Below, in pieces: positions 1-5,216 of a stretch of DNA of 5,216 bases. The translations under genes were made by a program, and so were the position numbers. Origin of the DNA: Dehalococcoidales bacterium. Lineage in GTDB: Bacteria; Chloroflexota; Dehalococcoidia; Dehalococcoidales; UBA5627. The notes below the pieces were generated by a model, which was not told where the DNA came from, ran no database searches, and worked only from the letters and a program-made list of their open reading frames with translations. Numbering within the stretch: position 1 is the stretch's first letter; the number at the start of each line of letters is the position of its first letter. Location of the stretch: NCBI GenBank assembly GCA_028706995.1, contig JAQTVR010000092.1:1-5216 (forward strand), read 5' to 3'.

Positions 1-666
1 AAGAGCACCGAGTGCGGCGTGCTGGAAGACCCATGGAATGAACCGCCGGAGGATGCCTTTTCATGGACAAGGGCTATTAATGATGCTCCCGATGAACCGC
101 AGTATGTGGAGATCGGATTTGAAAAAGGCATTCCTGTATCTCTTAACAGCAGGGATATGGATGGTATTTCGCTGGTGTGCCAGCTTAACGAGATCGGCGG
201 CAATCACGGCATCGGCAGGATAGACATGGTTGAAAACCGTTTGGTCGGCATAAAATCAAGGGAAACATATGAGGCCCCGGCAGCTACCATACTATTGGAT
301 GCGCATCAATCACTGGAAACACTGACTCTATCCAAAGCGCAGTACCGTTTCAAGCAGAAGGTTGCTCAGGAATATGCCAATATTACCTATGAAGGGCTGT
401 GGTTTACCGCCCATCACCAGGATCTAACGGCTTATGTAAAGAGTACACAGCAATACGTTACTGGCGATGTCCGCATAAAACTCTTTAAAGGTAGTTGCAC
501 CGTCGTGGGTCGCAGATCGCCTTATTCATTATACAGCCATGGGCTGGCGACCTATGATAAGGGCGACCAGTTCGACCAGACCGCGGCCATCGGATTCATT
601 AAGCTCTGGGGTTTGCCGGTCAGGACACAGGCGCAGATACAATCGTTAGACCAGCGGGAAAAATAA
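1..666 (+). CDS. argG: Argininosuccinate synthase, C-terminal part (5' end outside window)
   Basis: Argininosuccinate synthase joins citrulline and aspartate with ATP in the cytoplasm, the penultimate step of arginine synthesis. The reading frame is open from base 1, so the gene enters from the left; 221 codons remain of a family length near 400, so roughly the C-terminal half is present. Numbering from the window edge, residues 4-20 hold the conserved ECGVLEDPW...EPPEDAF segment. Residues 69-95 hold HGIGRIDMVENRLVGIKSR followed by YEAPAA, which belongs to the citrulline/aspartate-binding synthetase domain. The tail has YDKGDQFDQTAAIGFIKLWGLP, a typical C-terminal oligomerisation helix region. 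An internal GTG at 19 is a valine codon, not a start. The gene ends 30 nt before argH on the same strand, so the two are very probably cotranscribed. I see no frameshift or lost motif in the visible part. Confidence 0.96.
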   Translation, partial: KSTECGVLEDPWNEPPEDAFSWTRAINDAPDEPQYVEIGFEKGIPVSLNSRDMDGISLVCQLNEIGGNHGIGRIDMVENRLVGIKSRETYEAPAATILLDAHQSLETLTLSKAQYRFKQKVAQEYANITYEGLWFTAHHQDLTAYVKSTQQYVTGDVRIKLFKGSCTVVGRRSPYSLYSHGLATYDKGDQFDQTAAIGFIKLWGLPVRTQAQIQSLDQREK

Positions 667-682
667 GCGAATAATAAAGAGT

Positions 683-687
683 GAGGT
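683..687 (+). promoter_or_regulatory. Ribosome binding site of argH
   Basis: GAGGT matches the anti-Shine-Dalgarno core and lies 9 nt before the ATG at 697, which supports that start. The same site lies only 4 nt before another ATG at 692, which opens a two-codon frame (Met-Arg-stop) ending inside the argH start codon. Confidence 0.65.
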
Positions 688-696
688 ATAAATGAG

Positions 697-2070
697 ATGA
701 GCCATATAAGGAGCCGTTTTGACAAGCCGCCGGATGAACTGGTGGTCAAATATACCTCGTCCCTGCATTTCGACTGGCGCCTCTACAGTTATGACATCAG
801 GGGGAGTATCGCCCATGCCAGAATGCTGGCTAAACAGGGAATTATCTCTAATGAAGAGTCTAATACACTTGAGAAAGGACTTGTTCAGGTTGCCGAAGAG
901 ATAGAACAGGGGAAGTTCGAGTTCAAACCGGAACAGGAGGATATCCACATGGCAGTCGAGGCCAGGCTTATGGATATGCTCGGCGATGTAGCCGGTAAAC
1001 TGCACACCGCCCGCTCACGAAACGACCAGGTTGCCCTAGACCTCAGGCTCTACACCAAGGAAGCCATATCGGAAACACTGGGTAGTATCCGAAAACTGCA
1101 ACAAACACTGATAAAACTGGCTGAAGGCAACAAAAATATGATAATGCCGGGATATACACACCTGCAGCCTGCCCAGCCGGTTCTTTTAGCCCATCACCTG
1201 TTGGCATATTTCGAAATGCTGCTGCGCGATTTCGGGCGTTTTGAGGATTGCCTTAAGCGAACCGATGTGTTGCCTCTGGGCAGCGGCTCTTTAGCCGGCG
1301 TTGCCTATAACACCAACCGGCAATTCTTAGCAGAAGAGCTTGGGTTCAGTGATGTCAGCCGCAATAGCATGGATGCCGTTTCCGACAGGGATTTCGTTAT
1401 CGAATACATGGCAGCCGCCAGTGTCTGCATGATGCATTTATCCCGTATGGCAGAAGAAATCGTATTGTGGTCTTCGGCTGAGTTCAAGTTTATCGAACTG
1501 GATGATGCCTATTCCACCGGCAGCAGCCTGATGCCCCAGAAAAAGAACCCGGATGTTGCCGAGCTAGGCAGGGGTAAAACCGGCAGGGTTTACGGCAAAT
1601 TGATGGGCTTACTGACGACGATGAAAGCCCTGCCGCTAACATACAACAGGGACCTGCAGGAAGATAAGGAGGGACTGTTCGATACGGTGGATACTCTATT
1701 GTCCAGCCTTAAGGTATTTTCCGGCATGCTGGATACCCTTAAATTCAAGCCTGAAAACATGAGGCAGGCGGTTAACCAGGGATTTATACTGGCGACAGAC
1801 TTAACCGATTATCTGGTATGCAAGGGAGAGTCCTTCCGTAACGCCCACGGTATAATCGCTCACCTGATAAGTTATGCCGTTAAGAATGACAAGACGCTGA
1901 ATATGCTCAGCCTGGATGAATACAGAAAGTTCTCAGCGTTATTCGAAGCCGATGTGCAGAAAATAACGGTAGAATCATCCATCGCTGCCAGGAATGTTAC
2001 CGGTGGCACCTCACTCAAACAGGTAGAGCAGGCTATAAAAAAGGCAAAAGAAATAGCCTGCAATCTCTAA
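697..2070 (+). CDS. argH: Argininosuccinate lyase
   Basis: Argininosuccinate lyase splits argininosuccinate into arginine and fumarate, the last step of arginine synthesis; it is a cytoplasmic homotetramer of the fumarase/aspartase superfamily. The 457 aa length is normal for the family. Conserved blocks are all present. HTARSRNDQV is at residues 103-112, and GYTHLQPAQP is at 152-161 with the T154-H155 pair of the active site. The superfamily signature GSSLMPQKKNP is at 275-285, and its serine pair S276/S277 includes the catalytic serine of the flexible loop. The protein also has the C-terminal ARNVTGGTS segment of the lyase's final domain. The start at 697 has GAGGT 9 nt upstream. It follows argG by 30 nt with no terminator between, so an argGH operon is likely. 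The last six codons overlap the hairpin that probably terminates rpmB from the other strand. No + strand intrinsic terminator is visible after the stop. Confidence 0.98.
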   Translation: MSHIRSRFDKPPDELVVKYTSSLHFDWRLYSYDIRGSIAHARMLAKQGIISNEESNTLEKGLVQVAEEIEQGKFEFKPEQEDIHMAVEARLMDMLGDVAGKLHTARSRNDQVALDLRLYTKEAISETLGSIRKLQQTLIKLAEGNKNMIMPGYTHLQPAQPVLLAHHLLAYFEMLLRDFGRFEDCLKRTDVLPLGSGSLAGVAYNTNRQFLAEELGFSDVSRNSMDAVSDRDFVIEYMAAASVCMMHLSRMAEEIVLWSSAEFKFIELDDAYSTGSSLMPQKKNPDVAELGRGKTGRVYGKLMGLLTTMKALPLTYNRDLQEDKEGLFDTVDTLLSSLKVFSGMLDTLKFKPENMRQAVNQGFILATDLTDYLVCKGESFRNAHGIIAHLISYAVKNDKTLNMLSLDEYRKFSALFEADVQKITVESSIAARNVTGGTSLKQVEQAIKKAKEIACNL

Positions 2071-2084
2071 GGATTACAGGCTAT
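2037..2084 (-). terminator. Intrinsic terminator of rpmB, overlapping the 3' end of argH
   Basis: Two 13-nt arms (2053-2065 and 2072-2084) are inverted repeats around a 6-nt loop, with a single non-Watson-Crick position. Read on the - strand that position is a T-G pair (G-U in RNA), so the stem is continuous. On the + strand it is a C-A mismatch. On the - strand the stem is followed by TTCTTTTGCC and then six T, a U-rich tail; on the + strand it is followed by A residues. The orientation therefore fits termination of rpmB transcripts about 20 nt after the rpmB stop. The left half of the element lies inside argH codons. Confidence 0.72.
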
Positions 2085-2104
2085 AAAAAAACTCCGGTAA
2101 ATGC

Positions 2105-2296
2105 CTATTCTGCGGATTGAACTAATTTGTTCTGAGTTCGCAGGCACCTGGTGCATATATGCAAGCGCACTGCTTTACCTTCGACCTCAGCTTTGATCTT
2201 ATGAATATTCGGCATCGATATTTTCCTGGTATGCCTCTTCGAATGGCTTACATTATGGCCGAATAACATCCTTTTTTCACATATTTCGCACTTCAT
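2105..2296 (-). CDS. rpmB: 50S ribosomal protein L28, zinc-ribbon (four-cysteine) form
   Basis: L28 is a small protein of the large ribosomal subunit. The 63 aa product has the family pattern: CEIC at residues 3-6, FGHNVSHSKRHT at 12-23, PNIHKIK at 29-35, and CTRCLR at 48-53. C3, C6, C48 and C51 form two CxxC pairs, marking the zinc-binding (C+) version; forms lacking the cysteines exist in other bacteria. The ATG start is fixed by an in-frame stop three codons upstream (2306-2308). AAAGGAGA at 2309-2316 (- strand) is a strong ribosome site, but its spacing of about 12 nt is longer than usual. The gene converges on argH and is divergent from the fakA-like gene. It is followed by a good intrinsic terminator and preceded by its own promoter, so it is probably monocistronic. 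A residues-rich, basic composition fits an rRNA-binding protein. Confidence 0.96.
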   Translation of the reverse strand: MKCEICEKRMLFGHNVSHSKRHTRKISMPNIHKIKAEVEGKAVRLHICTRCLRTQNKLVQSAE

Positions 2297-2308
2297 TAAG
2301 CTAAATTA

Positions 2309-2316
2309 TCTCCTTT
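2309..2316 (-). promoter_or_regulatory. Ribosome binding site of rpmB, with long spacing
   Basis: On the - strand this reads AAAGGAGA, close to the ideal Shine-Dalgarno. It ends 12 nt before the rpmB ATG, longer than the usual 5-9 nt. A closer in-frame start is impossible because TAA lies at 2306-2308, so the ATG at 2296 stands. Confidence 0.65.
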
Positions 2317-2326
2317 GACTGTCAAA
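2314..2326. promoter_or_regulatory. 13-bp palindrome over the rightward -35 box
   Basis: TTTGAC, one central base, then GTCAAA: perfect 6-bp arms. A one-base centre cannot form an RNA hairpin, so if it works it does so as a DNA site for a dimeric protein. It covers TTGACT of the rightward promoter and touches the rpmB ribosome site. The bound factor is unknown, and chance symmetry is possible. Confidence 0.35.
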
Positions 2327-2343
2327 AAGAATTGTTGTACAAT
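2315..2343 (+). promoter_or_regulatory. Candidate sigma-70-type promoter for the fakA-degV operon
   Basis: TTGACT at 2315-2320 and TACAAT at 2338-2343 are separated by 17 nt, each one base from consensus. Transcription would begin near 2350, giving a leader of about 77 nt before the preferred fakA start at 2427. The -35 box lies in the rpmB leader, and both boxes are embedded in perfect palindromes (2314-2326 and 2329-2345). No start-site data exist here; this is a motif call. Confidence 0.62.
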
Positions 2344-2345
2344 TC
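2329..2345. promoter_or_regulatory. 17-bp perfect palindrome over the rightward -10 box; possible operator or 5' hairpin
   Basis: GAATTGT, a 3-nt centre, then ACAATTC: perfect 7-bp arms, with a nested 8-bp palindrome TTGTACAA at 2335-2342. It overlaps the -10 hexamer at 2338-2343, the usual place for a repressor operator. It would also lie at the extreme 5' end of the rpmB transcript if that starts near 2347, where it could fold as a short stem-loop. I do not recognise it as the site of a named regulator. Confidence 0.45.
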
Positions 2346-2353
2346 GTGCTGCT

Positions 2354-2382
2354 ATATTAGCATAATTCAGGAAACCTGACAA
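2354..2382 (-). promoter_or_regulatory. Candidate extended -10 promoter for rpmB
   Basis: On the - strand, TTGTCA (2377-2382) is followed after 17 nt by TAATAT (2354-2359), preceded by TG plus one base, the extended -10 element. Transcription would begin near 2347 and give an rpmB leader of about 50 nt. It faces the rightward promoter, and each -10 lies just downstream of the other's predicted start site. Confidence 0.6.
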
Positions 2383-2399
2383 GAGTAGCCTGAATAAGC
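2360..2399 (+). other. Inverted repeats in the fakA leader, two alternative hairpins
   Basis: TCAGG (2367-2371) pairs with CCTGA (2375-2379) across a 3-nt loop. The same left arm, extended to ATTCAGG (2365-2371), can instead pair with CCTGAAT (2389-2395) across 17 nt. The two pairings exclude each other in the predicted leader RNA. Neither is followed by a U tract, so this is not a classical attenuator. The left arm overlaps rpmB promoter DNA, so the symmetry may serve DNA binding, or be chance. Confidence 0.3.
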
Positions 2400-2426
2400 A
2401 CCTTTATAAGGATGGTAGTAAACAAA

Positions 2427-4070
2427 ATGAAGCAAACAGATAGTATCGGTGGACAAGAATTCCTGGAAATGTTCGCAGCCGCTACCGACTGGTTGGAAAA
2501 AAGCGCTTCTGATATCGATGCCCTGAACGTTTTTCCTGTTCCCGATGGTGATACGGGCACGAATATGTTACTTACAATGCGCTCCACTATTGAGCACGGA
2601 ACTCAATCCACTAATCATAGTGCATCGGCTGTAGCTCAAGCTATGGCTAACGGCGCTTTAATGGGAGCTCGCGGAAACAGCGGGGTTATTCTTTCACAAT
2701 TCTGGACGGGACTTGCGCACGGCTTAGGAAATAAAGATGTTATAAACGGCAAGGATTTCGCGAGTGCCCTGGAGCAGGCATCTATAATAGCTTATAAAGG
2801 AGTGAGCAATCCTGTCGAGGGAACTATACTTACTGTTCTTAAAGATGCCTCTAAATCTGCACTCATTAAAGCGGCTAACGGACACAGCGAATTTATATCT
2901 GTAATGGAATCCGCGGTTAACGCCGCCAATGAATCGGTAGCCAATACCCCTACCCTTCTACCCGTATTAAGGGAAGCAGGCGTAGTAGATTCCGGCGGTC
3001 AAGGATTATATACTATTTTGGATGGTGCTTTGCGATACTTGCGCGGAGAAGCTGAACTTATGCAGTTCCGTAAGCCCCAGATAATCGCCAGCAGCATTCC
3101 TTTAACTACGATAACCATCACTTCACACGATAAACTGGATGGACATGAAATTCCCTTCGGTTATTGCACCGAATTTTTAATTAAAGGTAAAGAGCTTGAC
3201 CCCGATAAACTGAGGAAACACCTTCTAAAGAAGGGCGAATCCCTGATAGTTGTCGGGGATGATACAATGATAAGGGTTCATATACACGCCCTGGATCCGG
3301 GCAGCGTCCTGAGCTATGTAATGGAAATTGGGACGATACATAAAGTAAGTATAAGAAATATGGACGAGCAGCACCAGGACTATCTGGAGATGCAAAAAGA
3401 CAGGACCACGACAACAGATACGGCTATTGTGGCTATCGTTGCCGGAGATGGATTGGGAGATGTGTTCGCCAGCCTGGGAGTATCGGCCATCGTTTCCGGC
3501 GGACAAACGATGAACCCGAGTACCAAGGATATCCTGAGCGGTGTGGAGAGATCCTCATCCGATAAGGTTATCATCCTCCCCAATAATAAAAACATCATAC
3601 TTACCGCTCAGCAGGTGCAGTCCTTAACTCAAAAAACAGTTAAGGTAATACCTACCACGACCGTTCCGCAGGGCGTAGCCGCGCTACTTGCTTTCGATTA
3701 CGATGCAGATTTCGAGACGAACAGCAAGATAATGACCGAATCCTTAAAAGCCGTTAAATCGATTGAAATAACACGTTCGGTGCGTTCATGCAAGCTTAAT
3801 GGTCTTGTTATAAAAAAGAAACAGGCTATAGGGCTTCTCGACGGCGACATAGTAGCCGTTGGAGATACACCCAAAGAAGTCCTGAATGACGTCCTGTGTA
3901 AAGTTGGCCTGGATAAGGCAGAAATAATAACCATGTATTATGGTGCAGATACCGGAGATGCGGAAGCCGAGGAGTGCGGCAATATAATAAGAAACGATCA
4001 TTCTCATCTTCAGGTTGAGGTAGTAAAAGGCGGACAACCGCATTACAATTATATTGTATCCGTTGAGTAA
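2427..4070 (+). CDS. fakA: FakA-type fatty acid kinase, ATP-binding subunit (DAK2/DhaL + DegV-like protein)
   Basis: By family knowledge FakA phosphorylates the carboxyl group of a fatty acid held by a FakB (DegV) partner, giving acyl-phosphate for phospholipid synthesis; it is cytoplasmic. The 547 aa length matches known FakA. Residues 1-205 form the DAK2/DhaL kinase domain. NVFPVPDGDTGTNM is at 34-47, with D40 and D42 as the metal-binding pair. GARGNSG is at 80-86, EGTILTV at 131-137 and DSGGQG at 188-193. Residues 240-320 form the middle domain: C247 in GYCTEF, plus H285 and H287 in RVHIH, match what I recall as its zinc/active-site residues. Residues 330-547 are the DegV-like C-terminal domain. 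ATG 2427 (MKQTDS...) is preferred because the upstream in-frame ATG at 2412 directly abuts AAGG with no spacer; using it adds five residues. It is followed by two DegV genes after 20 nt and 12 nt gaps. The fatty acid substrate is inferred from the family. Confidence 0.9.
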   Translation: MKQTDSIGGQEFLEMFAAATDWLEKSASDIDALNVFPVPDGDTGTNMLLTMRSTIEHGTQSTNHSASAVAQAMANGALMGARGNSGVILSQFWTGLAHGLGNKDVINGKDFASALEQASIIAYKGVSNPVEGTILTVLKDASKSALIKAANGHSEFISVMESAVNAANESVANTPTLLPVLREAGVVDSGGQGLYTILDGALRYLRGEAELMQFRKPQIIASSIPLTTITITSHDKLDGHEIPFGYCTEFLIKGKELDPDKLRKHLLKKGESLIVVGDDTMIRVHIHALDPGSVLSYVMEIGTIHKVSIRNMDEQHQDYLEMQKDRTTTTDTAIVAIVAGDGLGDVFASLGVSAIVSGGQTMNPSTKDILSGVERSSSDKVIILPNNKNIILTAQQVQSLTQKTVKVIPTTTVPQGVAALLAFDYDADFETNSKIMTESLKAVKSIEITRSVRSCKLNGLVIKKKQAIGLLDGDIVAVGDTPKEVLNDVLCKVGLDKAEIITMYYGADTGDAEAEECGNIIRNDHSHLQVEVVKGGQPHYNYIVSVE

Positions 4071-4078
4071 TAAATACA

Positions 4079-4084
4079 GGGAGG
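4079..4084 (+). promoter_or_regulatory. Ribosome binding site of the first degV gene
   Basis: GGGAGG lies 6 nt before the ATG at 4091, a near-ideal site. It is the strongest ribosome site in the operon and suggests independent, efficient initiation after the fakA stop. Confidence 0.75.
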
Positions 4085-4090
4085 ATATAA

Positions 4091-4930
4091 ATGGCAGTCA
4101 AGATCGTTACCGATACTTTATCCGATATTACCAATGATATAAATAAAGACCTGGGTATTACTATCGTTCCTTTAACCGTGTCCTTCGGACATGAATCATT
4201 TCTCGACCGTGTTGAGATCACCTCCGAACAATTCTACAGCAGATTAATCAGGGAAACAGTTCTACCAACTACTACGCAACCTTCACCTGCTGCTTTTGCA
4301 GATGTTTATAATAAACTGGCTCAGGAGACCGACGAAATCCTTGTTATCGTGCTCTCCAGTAAACTCAGTGGCACCTATCAGTCAGCCATCAACGCCAAGA
4401 ATATGGTGAAAAACGGTTGCCGGATCGAGGTCATAGATTCACAAAAGGTGGCCATGAGCCTTGGACTTGTAGTTATCGCCGCTGCAAAGATGGCTAAAGC
4501 CGGAGCCAGCATGGATGAAATAATAGCCGGAGTCAATGCCAGATTAGCGAACTCGAATCTTATTGCCTTCTTCGATACTTTGAAATACCTGGCTAAAGGC
4601 GGACGCATAGGTAAAGCACAGGGACTAGTCGGTTCACTCCTCTCGGTTAAACCCATCCTCACTATGAAAGACGGGGAAATGGCCCCGCTTACCAGGGTAC
4701 GCTCCAGGACAGCAGGTATCGATTATCTGTACAATGTTGTAGCCGGGACTCCGGACATCGAGAGCGTAGGCGTAGAGTATTGCACTACCCCTGAAGATGC
4801 CGAGGAGCTTACAAAACGTATAAGTAATATAGTTCCCATGGAGAATATATTTCAATCGACCATCAGCCCAGTAGTGGGGACTTACGCAGGACCCGGGGCG
4901 CTTGCAGTATCTATCGTGCAAAAGCCGTAA
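4091..4930 (+). CDS. DegV family fatty-acid-binding protein (FakB-type), variant ligand site
   Basis: DegV/FakB proteins bury one fatty acid and present its carboxylate to FakA. This 279 aa product has the family's normal length and blocks: VTDTLSD at residues 6-12, TTTQPSP at 60-66, SSKLSGTYQSA at 89-99, LAKGGRIGKAQGLVGSLLSVKPIL at 167-190 and GTYAGPGALAV at 263-273. T61, S93 and R202 fall at the positions I recall as carboxylate contacts in FakB2. Three motif positions differ from the usual form: T9 where DegV usually has Ser (VTDS), T62 where TSQPS is usual, and Y265 where HTGPG has His. Cytoplasmic; no signal peptide or membrane segment. It starts 20 nt after fakA and stops 12 nt before a second degV, so cotranscription is very likely. 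The sequence does not tell which fatty acid, or whether another lipid ligand, is bound. Confidence 0.93.
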   Translation: MAVKIVTDTLSDITNDINKDLGITIVPLTVSFGHESFLDRVEITSEQFYSRLIRETVLPTTTQPSPAAFADVYNKLAQETDEILVIVLSSKLSGTYQSAINAKNMVKNGCRIEVIDSQKVAMSLGLVVIAAAKMAKAGASMDEIIAGVNARLANSNLIAFFDTLKYLAKGGRIGKAQGLVGSLLSVKPILTMKDGEMAPLTRVRSRTAGIDYLYNVVAGTPDIESVGVEYCTTPEDAEELTKRISNIVPMENIFQSTISPVVGTYAGPGALAVSIVQKP

Positions 4931-4936
4931 AAAGAG
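4931..4936 (+). promoter_or_regulatory. Weak ribosome binding site of the second degV gene
   Basis: AAAGAG sits 6 nt before the ATG at 4943 and directly after the stop of the first degV gene. It is a much poorer match than the site of that gene, so the second protein may be made at a lower rate or by coupling. Confidence 0.4.
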
Positions 4937-4942
4937 TAATTT

Positions 4943-5216
4943 ATGACAGTTAAAATAGTCACCGACAGCACCTCCGATCTATCACCGGAGTTAATTAGTG
5001 AATTCGGAATTACAGTAGTACCGGCTTATGTCCGTTTCGGTGATAAGACATATAGAGATGGCATCGATATCAGCCAGGACGAGGTTTATCATAAGATGGT
5101 AACCGAGAACATCCCCGCCGCCACATCTCAGCCACCGCCTTCCGATTTCGTAAATATTTATAAAAAATTATTAACAGAGGCTGATGATATCCTCTCTATA
5201 CATGTAACCAGCAAAT
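4943..5216 (+). CDS. Second DegV family protein (FakB-type), N-terminal part, cut by window end
   Basis: ATG at 4943 opens a frame that stays open to the window edge: 91 full codons of an expected 280 or so. The product begins MTVKIVTDSTSDL and carries TSQPPPSDF at residues 61-69 and VTSK at 88-91, just before the expected LSGTY block. These are canonical DegV N-terminal motifs, including the Ser of VTDS and the TSQP loop that the preceding paralogue has altered. The two proteins align over all 91 residues without a gap, with about 36 identities by my hand count, so they are old paralogues, not a recent duplication. The start lies 12 nt after the previous stop; AAAGAG at 4931-4936 is a weak ribosome site, so it may depend on translational coupling. 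With fakA upstream it is a likely second lipid-binding subunit of one kinase. Confidence 0.92.
   Translation, partial: MTVKIVTDSTSDLSPELISEFGITVVPAYVRFGDKTYRDGIDISQDEVYHKMVTENIPAATSQPPPSDFVNIYKKLLTEADDILSIHVTSK

Noticed and set aside
2156..2290. Possible + strand terminator for argH inside the rpmB antisense region (GGCAT/ATGCC at about 2210-2235, and GGC/GCC near 2244-2264 followed by six T)
   Set aside because: The stems are short or bulged, with long loops, and the sequence is explained by rpmB coding. argH transcription may simply run on or end by another mechanism.
2347..2426. Known riboswitch class in the fakA leader
   Set aside because: I recognise no conserved aptamer core, and the leader of about 77 nt is short; only simple inverted repeats are visible.
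3826..4221. Long antisense open frame (131 codons) across the fakA/degV junction, with others at 646-1005 and 3225-3506
   Set aside because: They lie opposite strongly supported genes, show no recognisable motifs or ribosome sites, and have low-complexity shadow-like translations.
4091..5216. Recent tandem duplication of degV
   Set aside because: Only about 36 of 91 N-terminal residues match and the DNA is clearly diverged, so the pair is old.
1..5216. Mobile element, CRISPR array, tRNA/rRNA or phage-type defence genes
   Set aside because: No spaced direct repeats, transposase-like frames, tRNA-like cloverleaf or toxin/nuclease motifs were seen; all long frames are accounted for by housekeeping and lipid genes.

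Overview
The window looks like ordinary bacterial chromosome of moderate GC content, with tightly packed genes, good Shine-Dalgarno sites and no sign of mobile DNA, RNA genes or CRISPR. The gene content (argG-argH, a zinc-ribbon L28, and a FakA-like kinase followed by two DegV proteins) and the protein style fit an anaerobic bacterium of the Chloroflexota/Dehalococcoidia or a Firmicutes-like lineage. This placement is a judgement from memory of such proteins, not a computed one, and I hold it only moderately.

Left part (1-2070, + strand): the 3' half of argG (argininosuccinate synthase) runs in from the left edge. Complete argH (argininosuccinate lyase) follows after 30 nt. Together they carry out the last two steps of arginine synthesis, citrulline + aspartate to argininosuccinate, then to arginine + fumarate.

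Middle (2037-2411): rpmB (ribosomal protein L28, four-cysteine form) lies on the - strand, convergent with argH. Its probable intrinsic terminator overlaps the last codons of argH. The gap of about 130 nt between rpmB and the next gene holds a strong candidate promoter for each direction. The two promoters face each other across the same stretch of about 70 bp, and perfect palindromes overlap the -35 and -10 of the rightward one.

Right part (2427-5216, + strand): an apparent operon of a three-domain DAK2/DegV-like protein (FakA type, 547 aa) and two tandem DegV-family proteins (FakB type; the second is cut by the window edge). By family knowledge this is a complete fatty acid kinase set. FakB proteins bind a fatty acid and present it to FakA, which phosphorylates its carboxyl group; the acyl-phosphate then feeds phospholipid synthesis. 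The first DegV differs from the usual family motifs at several ligand-site positions, including Tyr for the usual His in the C-terminal HTGPG motif, while the second has canonical N-terminal motifs. The two may therefore differ in ligand. I do not see a wholly new system here. The points most worth a second look are the divergence of the two DegV proteins and the interlocked rpmB/fakA promoter region.
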